64,000 bases of DNA from Loktanella salsilacus (GTDB taxonomy: Bacteria > Pseudomonadota > Alphaproteobacteria > Rhodobacterales > Rhodobacteraceae): contig NZ_FOTF01000010.1 in NCBI RefSeq assembly GCF_900114485.1, forward strand, positions 92,136 through 156,135. The letters are read 5' to 3'. Below are positions 16,952-26,890 of this stretch, piece by piece (the first letter of the stretch is position 1; each line of letters opens with the position of its first letter). The translations under genes were made by a program, and so were the position numbers. The notes beneath the pieces were generated by a model. It worked only from the letters and a program-made list of their open reading frames with translations, was not told where the DNA came from and made no database searches.

Positions 16952-18754
16952 CTACCAACAGCTGACCAGCACCGTGCTTTCGGCGGCGCGCAGGGTCAGG
17001 GTTTCGGGGGGCATAAAGGCCAGCGTGTCCGTAGTGTCAGTCGCGATCCCGGCATCAGACAGGGCCGCGACAATCCGGTCAGCATCGATGATAAAGCTGA
17101 CGTCAGGCGGCAGCAGCTGGCCGTCCTGCGCGACCTTTGGCAGCAGCATCCCCAGCACGGCGCCGCCGTTATCGAACACAGGGCCGCCCGCGTCGCCGTC
17201 ACGGGCGGTCAGGGTCAGACGCTTCAGGTCTTCTTCGCCATTCAGGCCGCGAATATCGGCCAGGCGGCCAAAGGTCAGCGTCGGCGTCACCAGCACACCG
17301 CCGTACGGATAACCCGCGACGGCGATTTCGGTCTGCAAGCGCGGGACCTGCGTTTGGAACGCTGCGACAGATTGGGGCGACAGCGCCTCATCCGGGGTCA
17401 GCACGGCGATGCCAAGGTCTGTATCGGTCATGGTGACCGTGGCCGGGTGGCTGCCGTCGATGCTGATTTCTTCGCAGGATTCCACAGCCATCGCATCGGT
17501 CAATACGCGGCCTTGCATGTCGATATAGAACCCGGTGCGCGACGTTTTTGGTTTGCGGATTTGCAGGCCAGCCACCAGATCAATTGCCTGATCCTCGTCC
17601 GGGCTGGCAATTGCGGGGTCCAGCACGCCGTCGATGGCATTAAAGCTGTTCTTCATCTCGTCCCGAATGCGGTCAAAGCGCGCAGAATCGCCTGCGGGCC
17701 AGACAAGGGCGAACCCTTTGATCTGCCCGTCCTCAAGCTGGGCCGAGACGTAGGATTGCACATCTGCGCTTGTGCCCGCGATTTCAAAGCTGGCGTCTTT
17801 GCGGCTACGCTCGCCCTCTGGCGGGAAAATCGCCAAAGTTTGCAGGATTTCATAAAGGCCAAAGAGGCGGTTCTGGTCGCCGCTTTGGCTGATCAGCAGC
17901 ACCTGCGCGGGAATGTCGCCCTTGGAACCAAAACGGGCAAAGGGCGGCTCGTATTCGGTAAAGCTGACAGCGCCGGTGGGAATCAGGACCTCGACCCCGG
18001 CGGCAGTGTCGCGCACCAGTTGCAGGTTCATGCCGTCCAATACGCTGTTATATGCGCCGACCAGCTGCGCGCGCTGCGCCGTGGTCAGCACGCCTGTGGG
18101 GGCAAAGCCTTGCGCCAGCTGCCATGCCTCCATCGCGCCGCGGGTGCCGCGGCCAAAGGCACCGTCAACGGCGGCGTCATAGAAACCAGCCCAGCCAAGG
18201 GCGGTTTGCAGCAGCTCTTTTTCGTCTTGGGTCAACGCCTGTTCGGACACCCGGGCGTCTTGTACGGATTCCTCTGGAATAGCCTCAACTTCAGGGGCGG
18301 GTTCCGGTGCGGCAGGGGTCGCATCAACGACTTGCGGTGCGGCATCTTCAACAGCCGGGGCGGTTTCGGCCTCTGCCTCTGCCGCGGGGGCAGGGGGTGC
18401 AAGGGGCGGGCGGGCATCGCCCGGCGCCGGCCAATACTGATCGCCAAAGCGCTCTCCGTTTGTCAGGAACGCATCGGACGGGGCCAGACCTGCTTGCCGC
18501 ATTTCGCGCAGGGCAGCCGTGGCGGCCTCTCGGCTTGCGTAGGGGCCCATGACGACGGCAAACCAGCTACGGCCAAGCCGGTAGCCAAAGACATTTTCCG
18601 TCTGGCTGGCATAGACCCGCACCCGCGTATCAGCGGCGGTCTGGGTCGGTTGCGCTTCTAGCTGAATATAGGTGCCGCTCGCGGCCTGTGCGAAAGCGAT
18701 TTGGGACGTCAGGCTAAAGCTTGCGGCTGCAATCCAGATTGCCAATGGTTTCAT
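16952..18754 (-). CDS. Secreted SPOR / peptidoglycan-binding protein with inactive trypsin-like domain
   Basis: The product has 600 residues. After the signal peptide (MKPLAIWIAAASFS...) a SPOR-like domain runs to about 105, an Ala/Pro/Glu linker to about 170, and a PG-binding-1 domain with GAFGRGTRGAMEAWQ spans about 175-235. A chymotrypsin-fold domain occupies about 390-590. Its motifs are recognisable but the triad is broken: the serine motif reads GDAGGPV (Ala for Ser), and the His motif reads VLTDAMAV (Met in place of His). The Asp region DTDLGIAVL is kept. It is probably a periplasmic binding or scaffold protein. ATG 18754 has AAGGA about 10 bases upstream; an ATG at 18772 is possible. 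Confidence 0.88.
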   Translation of the reverse strand: MKPLAIWIAAASFSLTSQIAFAQAASGTYIQLEAQPTQTAADTRVRVYASQTENVFGYRLGRSWFAVVMGPYASREAATAALREMRQAGLAPSDAFLTNGERFGDQYWPAPGDARPPLAPPAPAAEAEAETAPAVEDAAPQVVDATPAAPEPAPEVEAIPEESVQDARVSEQALTQDEKELLQTALGWAGFYDAAVDGAFGRGTRGAMEAWQLAQGFAPTGVLTTAQRAQLVGAYNSVLDGMNLQLVRDTAAGVEVLIPTGAVSFTEYEPPFARFGSKGDIPAQVLLISQSGDQNRLFGLYEILQTLAIFPPEGERSRKDASFEIAGTSADVQSYVSAQLEDGQIKGFALVWPAGDSARFDRIRDEMKNSFNAIDGVLDPAIASPDEDQAIDLVAGLQIRKPKTSRTGFYIDMQGRVLTDAMAVESCEEISIDGSHPATVTMTDTDLGIAVLTPDEALSPQSVAAFQTQVPRLQTEIAVAGYPYGGVLVTPTLTFGRLADIRGLNGEEDLKRLTLTARDGDAGGPVFDNGGAVLGMLLPKVAQDGQLLPPDVSFIIDADRIVAALSDAGIATDTTDTLAFMPPETLTLRAAESTVLVSCW

Positions 18755-18923
18755 CTGCTTACAGTCCTTCATAACTTCGCACAGATCACTCGCGCGCTTT
18801 TACCAGACCCGCCCCTGCTTGCAGCACAATTCGGCGTGTTCCCGCGCAAATTAAGGCGCTGTGGCACGATTGACCCTGTGGCCTGCGCGGCCTATGCAAC
18901 ACCGACTTTGCAAAGAGGGCGAG

Positions 18924-19844
18924 ATGTCAGGCCAACCGCGCAGTTTTCAAGAGATCATCCTACGGCTTCAGTCCTACTGGGCCGCGCAGGGCTGCGCCAT
19001 GCTGCAGCCTTACGACATGGAGGTCGGTGCAGGCACCTTCCACCCCGCCACGACCCTGCGGGCGCTGGGATCAAAGCCGTGGGCCGCGGCCTATGTGCAG
19101 CCATCGCGCCGCCCCACCGACGGGCGCTATGGCGAAAACCCGAACCGGTTGCAGCACTATTACCAGTATCAGGTCATCATCAAACCAAGCCCGCCGAACC
19201 TGCAGGATCTGTACCTTGGCTCTCTCAAGGCGATTGGAATCGACGCATCGGTGCACGATGTGCGCTTTGTCGAAGACGACTGGGAATCCCCGACGCTGGG
19301 CGCTTGGGGCCTTGGCTGGGAGGTCTGGTGCGACGGCATGGAAGTGTCGCAGTTCACCTATTTCCAACAGGTCGGGGGCCATGATTGCAGCCCCGTGTCG
19401 GGCGAATTGACCTACGGGTTAGAGCGTTTGGCGATGTATGTCCTTGGCGTCGATCACGTCATGGATATGCCGTTCAACGACCCGGACGCGCCGACACCGC
19501 TGACCTATGGCGACATCTTTTTGCAGACCGAACAGGAATATGCCCGTTGGAACTTTGACGTGGCCGACACCGACACGCTGCTGCAGCACTTTAAGGATGC
19601 AGAGGCCGAATGCGCCCGTATCTTGGATCAGGACGCCGTCGATCCGAAGACCGGCAAGACCATTCGCATGGCGCATCCGGCCTATGACCAAGCGATCAAG
19701 GCCAGCCATCTGTTCAACCTGCTCGACGCGCGCGGCGTGATTTCGGTCACAGAACGCCAAGCCTATATCGGCCGGGTGCGCAATCTGGCCAAGGCCTGCG
19801 CTGATGCCTTCGTGCAGACGCCCGCAGGCGGTGCCGCCGCATGA
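18924..19844 (+). CDS. glyQ: Glycine-tRNA ligase alpha subunit
   Basis: The product has 306 residues and is the catalytic class II synthetase subunit of the alpha2beta2 bacterial glycyl-tRNA synthetase. Family sequence is continuous: [63 protein letters not shown] and [13 protein letters not shown]. The ATG at 18924, after AGAGGGCG, gives the conserved N-terminus. The stop overlaps the next gene start by ATGA. Confidence 0.97.
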   Translation: MSGQPRSFQEIILRLQSYWAAQGCAMLQPYDMEVGAGTFHPATTLRALGSKPWAAAYVQPSRRPTDGRYGENPNRLQHYYQYQVIIKPSPPNLQDLYLGSLKAIGIDASVHDVRFVEDDWESPTLGAWGLGWEVWCDGMEVSQFTYFQQVGGHDCSPVSGELTYGLERLAMYVLGVDHVMDMPFNDPDAPTPLTYGDIFLQTEQEYARWNFDVADTDTLLQHFKDAEAECARILDQDAVDPKTGKTIRMAHPAYDQAIKASHLFNLLDARGVISVTERQAYIGRVRNLAKACADAFVQTPAGGAAA

Positions 19845-20368
19845 TCGCGAAAATTTGGATTATCTTCATCATGTTGACAGCCCTGATCGCCGGTGCCGCC
19901 CTGTATTATCTGCAGGTCTATGCCTATTACGTCGAAATCGCACCGCAGGACGCAAATGTGCAACTTGTGTCCCTGACCAGCGGCGACGCAGAGCCGATTG
20001 CGTTCGGTAACTTCAAGGCGATCGACAGCGACAGCAGCCCGCTGCGCTACCGCGCCTGCTATGACATGCCCGCTAGCCTTGCGATGCTGACGGAAACTTA
20101 CCAGATCGCCGACGACGCCGAACCCCGCGTCGCGCCGGGCTGGTTCGACTGCTTTGATGCGAACCAAATCGGTGACGATATCCAAGCGGGCGTTGCCGTC
20201 GGCTTTGTTGGCCAGAATGACGTGAAATACGGCATCGACCGCATCGTCGCCGTCTACCCCGATGGCCGGGCCTATGCTTGGCACCAAATCAACGCCTGCG
20301 GCGAGGTCGTCTTTGACGGTAACCCCGCCCCCGAAGGCTGCCCAACTCCGCCAGAAAGCACGCGCTGA
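19841..20368 (+). CDS. DUF6446 family membrane-anchored protein
   Basis: The product has 175 residues with one N-terminal membrane helix (about 5-25) and a periplasmic domain. The domain includes [29 protein letters not shown] and [14 protein letters not shown], and four Cys could make disulfides. This conserved gene sits between glyQ and glyS in Rhodobacteraceae. It overlaps glyQ by 4 bases and glyS by 1, so it is translationally coupled to both. Function unknown. Confidence 0.88.
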   Translation: MIAKIWIIFIMLTALIAGAALYYLQVYAYYVEIAPQDANVQLVSLTSGDAEPIAFGNFKAIDSDSSPLRYRACYDMPASLAMLTETYQIADDAEPRVAPGWFDCFDANQIGDDIQAGVAVGFVGQNDVKYGIDRIVAVYPDGRAYAWHQINACGEVVFDGNPAPEGCPTPPESTR

Positions 20369-22416
20369 TGCCTGATCTTCTGATTGAACTCTTCTCTGAA
20401 GAAATCCCCGCCCGCATGCAGGCGCAAGCCGCTGCCGATCTGCAAAAGCTGGTCACGAATGGTCTGGTCGAGGCTGGCCTGACCTACGCCGCCGCCGCCG
20501 CCTTTGCGACGCCGCGCCGTTTGGTGCTGTCTATCGAAGACCTGACCGCAGAAAGCCGCGCCGTGCGCGAAGAGCGTAAGGGCCCCAAGGTCGGCGCGCC
20601 GGAAAAGGCGCTTGAAGGGTTCCTGCGATCCACTGGTTTGACGATTGATCAGCTGGAACAGCAAGAAGACAAAAAAGGCGCGTTCTACGTCGCCGTGATC
20701 GATAAGCCGGGCCGCAAAGCCGCCGAGATTATCGCCGAAGTGCTGGAACAAACGATCCGCAACTTCCCCTGGCCCAAGTCGATGCGCTGGGGCAACGGCA
20801 CGCTGCGCTGGGTCCGCCCATTGCATACGATCCTATGCATCCTTGTCGGTGACGACGGGGCAGAGGTCGTGCCGATGGATGTCGACGGCATCGCCGCTGG
20901 CAACACCACACGCGGCCACCGCTTTATGGGGCCGGACGCCTTTTCTGTAACCTCTTTCGAGGATTACGAGGCGAAGCTAAAGCGCGCCAAGGTCATGCTG
21001 CGCGCCGAAGAGCGCGCCGATGCGATCTGGCAGGATGCCACATCGCAGGCTTTTGCGAACGGCCTCGACGTGGTCGAAGATCGCGGTCTGCTGGCCGAAG
21101 TCGCGGGTCTTGTCGAATGGCCCGTCGTGCTAATGGGCCGGATTGACGACCAGTTTCTGGACCTGCCGGCAGAGGTTTTGCAAACCTCGATGAAAGAGCA
21201 TCAGAAGTTCTTCTCTGTCCGTGATGCGAAATCGGGCCGGATCGAACGCTTTATCACCGTGGCCAATATCGAAACCGCCGACGATGGCGCGACGATTTTG
21301 AACGGCAACCAGCGCGTGCTGTCTGCCCGTTTGGCAGATGCAAAGTTCTTCTGGGACAATGACTTGCGGGTCGCTAAGGCTGGCATGCAGCCATGGCTGG
21401 ACGGTCTGGCCAATGTTACTTTCCACAACAAACTGGGCAGCCAGCGTGACCGGATCGACCGGATCGCCGCCCTAGCGCGCGACATCGCGCCCGTTGTCGG
21501 GGCTGATGCGGATCAAGCATTTGAGGCCGCGCAGATCGCCAAGGCTGACCTGCGGTCTGAAATGGTTGGGGAATTCCCTGAACTTCAAGGGCTTATGGGC
21601 CGTTACTATGCGCTGGCCGCTGGCCGCGCCGAAGCCGTCGCCGCCGCATCCGAGGCGCATTGGAAGCCGCAAGGCCCGTCCGACATGGTCCCCACCGCGC
21701 CCGTGTCCGTCGCCGTCGCGCTGGCTGACAAGCTGGACACCTTGACCGGTTTCTGGACGATCGACGAAAAGCCGACGGGTTCCAAGGACCCCTTTGCGCT
21801 GCGCCGTGCCGCCCTTGGCGTCATTCGCCTCGTGCTGGAAAACAACCTGCGCCTGACGCTGAACCGGATTTTCGGTGAAAACTCTTGGTCTCCGTCGCTG
21901 CTGGCCTTCTTCCACGACCGCCTGAAGGTCTATCTGAAAGACCTGAATATCCGCCACGACGTCATCGACGCCTGCATCGCGATGCCGGGCAGCGACGACC
22001 TGACGCTGTTGGTCAAGCGCGCAAAGGCGTTGCAAGCGACGTTGGAGACTGACGACGGTGAAAACCTGATCCAAGGCTTCAAACGCGCCAACAATATTCT
22101 GACGCAGGCCGAAGAAAAGGACGGCGTCGAATACTCTTATGGCGCGGACATCAAGTTCGCCGAAGATCCGGCTGAAAAGGCGCTGTTCACAGCCCTTGAT
22201 ACCGCCGAAGCCCTGATCGCCCCAGCGATGGAGGCCGAGGATTTCGGCGCAGCGATGGCGGCGATGGCTACATTGCGCGGCCCGATTGACCAGTTCTTTA
22301 CCGATGTGCAGGTAAATGCCGAAAGCCAGATCTTGCGACGCAATCGCTTGAACATGCTGTCGCGCATTCGCCAGATCTGTCTGTCAGTGGCCGATCTGAC
22401 CAAAATCGAAGGCTAA
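20368..22416 (+). CDS. glyS: Glycine-tRNA ligase beta subunit
   Basis: The product has 682 residues and is the tRNA-binding and editing-like subunit of glycyl-tRNA synthetase. Conserved parts are LLIELFSEEIPARMQ at the N-terminus, FATPRRL, MRWGNGTLRWVRP, HRFMGPDAF, SMKEHQKFF and a C-terminal anticodon-binding helical domain. It shares an operon with glyQ and DUF6446. Length is normal for the family. Confidence 0.97.
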   Translation: MPDLLIELFSEEIPARMQAQAAADLQKLVTNGLVEAGLTYAAAAAFATPRRLVLSIEDLTAESRAVREERKGPKVGAPEKALEGFLRSTGLTIDQLEQQEDKKGAFYVAVIDKPGRKAAEIIAEVLEQTIRNFPWPKSMRWGNGTLRWVRPLHTILCILVGDDGAEVVPMDVDGIAAGNTTRGHRFMGPDAFSVTSFEDYEAKLKRAKVMLRAEERADAIWQDATSQAFANGLDVVEDRGLLAEVAGLVEWPVVLMGRIDDQFLDLPAEVLQTSMKEHQKFFSVRDAKSGRIERFITVANIETADDGATILNGNQRVLSARLADAKFFWDNDLRVAKAGMQPWLDGLANVTFHNKLGSQRDRIDRIAALARDIAPVVGADADQAFEAAQIAKADLRSEMVGEFPELQGLMGRYYALAAGRAEAVAAASEAHWKPQGPSDMVPTAPVSVAVALADKLDTLTGFWTIDEKPTGSKDPFALRRAALGVIRLVLENNLRLTLNRIFGENSWSPSLLAFFHDRLKVYLKDLNIRHDVIDACIAMPGSDDLTLLVKRAKALQATLETDDGENLIQGFKRANNILTQAEEKDGVEYSYGADIKFAEDPAEKALFTALDTAEALIAPAMEAEDFGAAMAAMATLRGPIDQFFTDVQVNAESQILRRNRLNMLSRIRQICLSVADLTKIEG

Positions 22417-22504
22417 CGCTGCGACGAAAGTCTAACGGCGTTACCTTTTCTTTACACACGCTCATGCTGCACCCTATGCTGCGTGTGAACAAAGGATCGC
22501 CGCA

Positions 22505-25090
22505 GTGCAGCAAATCGACTTTCAGGACGTGACATTGATCACGCCAACCGCAGCCATGTCAGCGGCCGTACACGGGGGGCGCGCCAAATGTTTGCAGCGG
22601 CTCATTCGCCTTGGCATGCCAGTGCCGACAACGCTCGCGCTGTCATTCGATGCGGTCTTGCAGATTGCCAAAGGGCATTTGCCAGATTTGGCTGCGATGC
22701 TGGACCCCTTTGGGCCAAGTCCCTTGCTATCCGTGCGGCCGTCTTCGCAAGACCCTGACTGGGGCGGGCCGGGGGCGATCCTGAATATCGGCATGAACGA
22801 CGAAAGCCACGCCGCACTGTCCAAGCGCGTGGGCGAGGCAGCGGCAACGGCGCTTTATGTTCGATTTGTGCAATCTTATGCAATCCACGTGGTCCGATTG
22901 GACCCTGATGTGTTCGATTTTCCCAACCTTTCGGATGCGAGCGTTCTGCGCGCCGCGCTTGAAACCTTTGAAGCAGAGGCTGATGAGCCTTTTCCTCAGG
23001 ATGTCTCGGTCCAGTTGTCCGAAGTCCTGCGGTCGATGGCGCGCGCTTGGGACGGCACCAGTGCCCGCCTGCTGCGCGAGGCGAAAGGCGCGCCCGTCGA
23101 TGCGGGCCTAGGTTTGGTTGTGCAGGCGCTCGCGCTAGGGGTTGGCGCGGATGAAAGCGGCTCTGGCGTTATTCAGTTCGTCAGCTCTGCCACGGGGCAG
23201 CCACAGATTATTGGCCGTTACCTGAGTCAAAGTCAGGGCCGCGAGGCGCTGAATGACCGCGCAGGCGCGATTTACCTGACCTCTGACCCGCGCGGCCCCG
23301 CGCTAGAGGATATTAGTCCGGATAATTTCGCAGCCCTTGTTAGTTACGGCGCGATTGCCCGGACCCGTCTGCGCGAAGAGATGCAGATCGAATTTACGTT
23401 AGAAGACAACGTGTTGCACATCCTAGACGCGGTGCGCATCCAGCGGTCTAGCCGCGCATTGGTGCAAATTGCTGTGGCGCTTGCCACCGATGAAGTGATC
23501 CCGCGCGAAGAGGCCGTGATGCGCGTGCCGCCCAATGCGCTGTCGGAAATGCTGCACCGGCAAGTCGACCCCTCTGCCATCCGCGACATCATTGTGCGCG
23601 GCATCGGGGCTAGCCCCGGCGCCGCGACGGGCCGGATCGTATTGACCGCTGCCGAAGCGCAGGCCAGCGCCGCGCGCGGCGAGGCGTGTATTCTGGTCCG
23701 CCGAGAGACGACGCCAGAGGATATTCGCGGCATGCACGCGGCGCAGGCCGTGCTGACGATGCGCGGGGGAATCACCAGCCATGCCGCCGTGATCGGGCGC
23801 GGCCTTGGCGTGCCCTGCGTTGTGGGTGCGTCTGACCTGACGATCGACCGCAAGCGGCAGGAAATCGTGGCCCCCGGCGGGCGCCGATTCGCGTCCGGCG
23901 ACACAATTACGGTGGATGGCACAACCGGAACGGTCCTTGCTGGTGCGCCAGACATGCTAGAGGCGACTTTGGACGATGCCTTTCAAACTTTGCTGGCTTG
24001 GGCCGATGATTTTCGTGACATTGGCGTGCGCGCCAACGCCGATACGCCCGCCGATGCGCAGACCGCCAGCAACTTTGCCGCCGAGGGAATCGGGCTGTGC
24101 CGGACGGAACATATGTTCTTTGAAGGTGACCGCCTTGGCGTGATGCGAGAGATGATTTTTGCCGAAACCGCCGATGATCGCCGGGTGGTTTTGGACCGTT
24201 TGATGCCGATGCAGCGCGCTGATTTCGTCAAGCTTTTCAGCATCATGGACGGGCAGCCCGTGACGATTCGCCTCTTTGATATGCCGCTGCACGAATTCCT
24301 GCCCTACGATAAAGCAGGCCAGCGCGATCTGGCGGAACAATTGGCCATGCCGGTCAGCATCGTGACCGATCGTGTGCAGGCGCTTTCGGAATATAACCCG
24401 ATGCTGGGCATGCGCGGCGTGCGGCAAGGAATCGCTGTGCCCGAAATCTATGACATGCAGGCCCGCGCCATCTTTGAGGCGGTCGCTGATGTCGCTGGGC
24501 GCGGCCTTCCGGTGCAGCCAGAGATCATGATTCCCTTGATCAGCGCCATGCGCGAGGTCGAGCTGATCAAGGGCCGCATCGACGCCATCGCAGCAGCCGT
24601 GCAGCGCGAGACGGGGGTCAGCTTTGCCTTCAAGCTTGGCGTTATGGTCGAAACACCCCGTGCCGCATTGCGGGCGCAGGATATCGTTAAGTATGCATCG
24701 TTTTTATCGTTTGGAACGAACGACTTGACGCAGATGACCTATGGTCTGTCCCGCGACGATGCGGGGCGTTTTATGTCTGCATATGTGCAGCAAGGCGTCT
24801 ATGAAGAGGACCCTTTTCACACGCTGGACCTTGATGGCGTAGGAGAGCTTTTGGCGATTGGCGCGGCGCGGGGCCGGGCCGGGCGGCCTGATGTTGTGGT
24901 GTCGATTTGCGGCGAACATGGCGGTACGCGGGCCGCGATCGGATTCTGCAGGACTCAGAAATTCAATTATGTCTCCTGTTCTCCGTTTCGGGTGCCGCTT
25001 GCGCGACTTTCCGCCGCCCAACTGGCGCTGGCAGAGCAGATGCCCGCAGGTGGGCGCCGTGCGACGATGCCGCCAATCTCAATGAAATAA
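22505..25090 (+). CDS. PPDK-like PEP-utilising protein with degenerate ATP site
   Basis: The product has 861 residues in the layout of pyruvate phosphate dikinase: N-terminal ATP-grasp region (about 1-330), phospho-His domain (about 360-480) and PEP/pyruvate barrel (about 490-861). The phospho-His motif GGITSHAAVIGRGLG (His near 426) and barrel motifs GLCRTEHMFF, TIRLFDMPLHEF, MVETPRA, FGTNDLTQMT and CGEHGG plus the catalytic Cys in NYVSCSPF are intact. The ATP-grasp half is poorly conserved: the expected LQTR reads LDAVR, and SMPGMM is replaced by WGGPGA. The start is GTG with AAAGGA 9 bases before. It sits 88 bases after glyS. It may be a kinase-dead paralogue; true PPDK activity is doubtful. 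Confidence 0.85.
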   Translation: MQQIDFQDVTLITPTAAMSAAVHGGRAKCLQRLIRLGMPVPTTLALSFDAVLQIAKGHLPDLAAMLDPFGPSPLLSVRPSSQDPDWGGPGAILNIGMNDESHAALSKRVGEAAATALYVRFVQSYAIHVVRLDPDVFDFPNLSDASVLRAALETFEAEADEPFPQDVSVQLSEVLRSMARAWDGTSARLLREAKGAPVDAGLGLVVQALALGVGADESGSGVIQFVSSATGQPQIIGRYLSQSQGREALNDRAGAIYLTSDPRGPALEDISPDNFAALVSYGAIARTRLREEMQIEFTLEDNVLHILDAVRIQRSSRALVQIAVALATDEVIPREEAVMRVPPNALSEMLHRQVDPSAIRDIIVRGIGASPGAATGRIVLTAAEAQASAARGEACILVRRETTPEDIRGMHAAQAVLTMRGGITSHAAVIGRGLGVPCVVGASDLTIDRKRQEIVAPGGRRFASGDTITVDGTTGTVLAGAPDMLEATLDDAFQTLLAWADDFRDIGVRANADTPADAQTASNFAAEGIGLCRTEHMFFEGDRLGVMREMIFAETADDRRVVLDRLMPMQRADFVKLFSIMDGQPVTIRLFDMPLHEFLPYDKAGQRDLAEQLAMPVSIVTDRVQALSEYNPMLGMRGVRQGIAVPEIYDMQARAIFEAVADVAGRGLPVQPEIMIPLISAMREVELIKGRIDAIAAAVQRETGVSFAFKLGVMVETPRAALRAQDIVKYASFLSFGTNDLTQMTYGLSRDDAGRFMSAYVQQGVYEEDPFHTLDLDGVGELLAIGAARGRAGRPDVVVSICGEHGGTRAAIGFCRTQKFNYVSCSPFRVPLARLSAAQLALAEQMPAGGRRATMPPISMK

Positions 25091-25213
25091 GGTGAATCGG
25101 GCGCGAATTTAGGGGCCAAGACAGGTACGGCAAGAATCTGCCAGCCCCAAAGGTGGACCATCAGATAAATTTTCCCTATGACGGCGCGGCCTGTACGGGG
25201 CTGACCGTGCGGA

Positions 25214-25903
25214 ATGAAAGCCCGACTGATGACCATCACCCTGCGCCGCACGCTGATTGCAGCGATTACCCTTGTCAGCGTTTCGATCGCCGTACCGGCG
25301 TCCGCTGAAGAAGTGATCTCTGCCCGGTTGGGTGCGGTTCTGGGTCAAGAACGTCAGGCCTTGCAAATTGTTCCCGATACCCGCCTGTCTGCGTTGACGG
25401 CCGTTCCCGAAAGCGCCCGGCGCAACGCGATGCCAACGGACGGTGATGCGGTCATGACGGAGTCGTTTTTGTCCACCATGACCACGCCCAAGGGTAATTC
25501 CGAATGGGAATGTCTGGCCGATGCCCTGTATTTCGAGGCACGCGGCGAATCGCTTCAGGGCATCTTTGCCGTGGGCGAGGTGATTATGAACCGCGTCGAC
25601 AGCGCCGAATACCCCAACACGATCTGCGGTGTGGTGCATCAGGGGACGGGCCGGAAATTTGCCTGCCAGTTTACGTGGACTTGCGACAACAACTCTGACG
25701 CGATCGGCAATCCAGCCGCCTTTGGCCGCGTCGGCAAGGTTGCGAAACTGCTGGTCGACGGTCTGCCGCGCCGCCTGACGTCTGGCGCGACGCATTACCA
25801 CACCAAAGCCGTGCACCCATCCTGGGCGAACCGCTTTCCGCGCACCGCCAGCATTGGCGCGCATTACTTCTATAAGCAGCCCACGCGCAGCGCCTCGAAC
25901 TAA
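25214..25903 (+). CDS. Cell wall hydrolase, SleB family
   Basis: The product has 229 residues. A signal peptide is followed by a 60-residue spacer and a Hydrolase_2/SleB domain (about 95-225). The domain has CLADALYFEARGES (catalytic Glu region), AVGEVIMNRV, FACQFTWTCD and THYHTKAVHPSWA. SleB-type enzymes are peptidoglycan lytic transglycosylases or amidases; here it would act in the periplasm on growing wall. ATG 25214 is used; ATG 25229 is an in-frame alternative. Confidence 0.92.
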   Translation: MKARLMTITLRRTLIAAITLVSVSIAVPASAEEVISARLGAVLGQERQALQIVPDTRLSALTAVPESARRNAMPTDGDAVMTESFLSTMTTPKGNSEWECLADALYFEARGESLQGIFAVGEVIMNRVDSAEYPNTICGVVHQGTGRKFACQFTWTCDNNSDAIGNPAAFGRVGKVAKLLVDGLPRRLTSGATHYHTKAVHPSWANRFPRTASIGAHYFYKQPTRSASN

Positions 25904-25966
25904 GGTTCCTTGCGGCCTTGCGGTGTCGGCGTTATGCCGACGCCATCACAAAACGCGGGGCAGGGC

Positions 25967-26890
25967 ATGACCGACGACATTCGACTGGCCTTTGCGCACC
26001 CGTCAGAGCGGGCCGCTGCCAGCACCGATATCCCCTATGACCGGATTTCCCTGCGGGATTATGTGGTCGAGGTCGAAATCGGTGCCTTTCAGCAGGAACG
26101 CGGCCACCTGCAGCGTGTGCGTTTTAACGTCGTGGTCGAGGTGTTGCCGCAGACTGGCCCCATCGACGACGACGTCGACCGTATCCTGTCCTATGACCGC
26201 GTGACCGAAGCCATCGGCGAAGAGCTGAAGGCAGAGCGGATCAACCTTCTGGAAACCCTCGCAGCGCGTGTTGCGGAACGCATCTTGCTGGAACCGCAGG
26301 CCGAGCGCGTGTTCGTGCGCATCGAAAAGCTGGATCGTGGTCCGTTTTCGCTGGGCGTTGAAATCATGCGCGCGCGCGGCGGTGATCGCCCAGCCGGGCA
26401 GGAACACGCCGTCGCCCCGCATCCGCGCGTGCTGTTCCTGTCGCAAGAGGCGGTGCATGCCGATCACCTGACCGGCTGGCTGGATCAGGCGATCGCGATG
26501 GACGCCCCGCTGATCGTGTGCGTCGGCGCTGCTGACAGCCCCGCCCCGCAGGCCCGTCACGCCTTGGCCCAGCGGCGGATTGATCTGCTGGCGATTGAGC
26601 AAAACGCGTGGGTCTTGGCCGCCCGCGATCCGCGCTTGATCGTGGTTGGCAGCCGGACGGAACTGGATTGGGCGATGAAAAACGGCCAGACCTGTATCTG
26701 GGCCCCTTCTAAAATCGTGCTCGATGCTGTCGACGGGCCGTCAGCCGGATCACAGGACACGGCGGCCTTGGTCGCGTGGTTTGCTGGGCAGATGGACGCG
26801 GCAGAACTGGTCTTGATTGGCGCGGACACGCCGCAGGGTGCACCTGTGCCAGCACGGTCTTTGCCTGTCGATGCGCCGCGCCTGACATGA
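25967..26890 (+). CDS. folB: Dihydroneopterin aldolase fused to a C-terminal amino-acid-kinase-like domain
   Basis: The product has 307 residues. Residues about 24-136 are a FolB fold: DRISLRDYVVEVEIGAFQQER (active-site Glu), LSYDRVTEAI, INLLETLAARVAERI and the Lys in RIEKLDRGP. It would convert dihydroneopterin to 6-hydroxymethyl-dihydropterin. Residues about 153-290 are an extra domain. Its pattern (HADHLTGWLDQAI, GQTCIWAPSK, GSQDTAALVAWFAGQMDAAELVLIG) recalls the substrate end of amino-acid-kinase folds. No clear ATP-binding motif is seen. ATG 25967 is preferred. The stop overlaps folP. Confidence 0.87.
   Translation: MTDDIRLAFAHPSERAAASTDIPYDRISLRDYVVEVEIGAFQQERGHLQRVRFNVVVEVLPQTGPIDDDVDRILSYDRVTEAIGEELKAERINLLETLAARVAERILLEPQAERVFVRIEKLDRGPFSLGVEIMRARGGDRPAGQEHAVAPHPRVLFLSQEAVHADHLTGWLDQAIAMDAPLIVCVGAADSPAPQARHALAQRRIDLLAIEQNAWVLAARDPRLIVVGSRTELDWAMKNGQTCIWAPSKIVLDAVDGPSAGSQDTAALVAWFAGQMDAAELVLIGADTPQGAPVPARSLPVDAPRLT

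Noticed and set aside
16889..18661. 590-residue plus-strand ORF opposite the SPOR/pseudo-trypsin gene
   Set aside because: It is antisense to a gene with a signal peptide and known domains. Its composition (His/Arg/Gly-rich) is that of a high-GC shadow frame.
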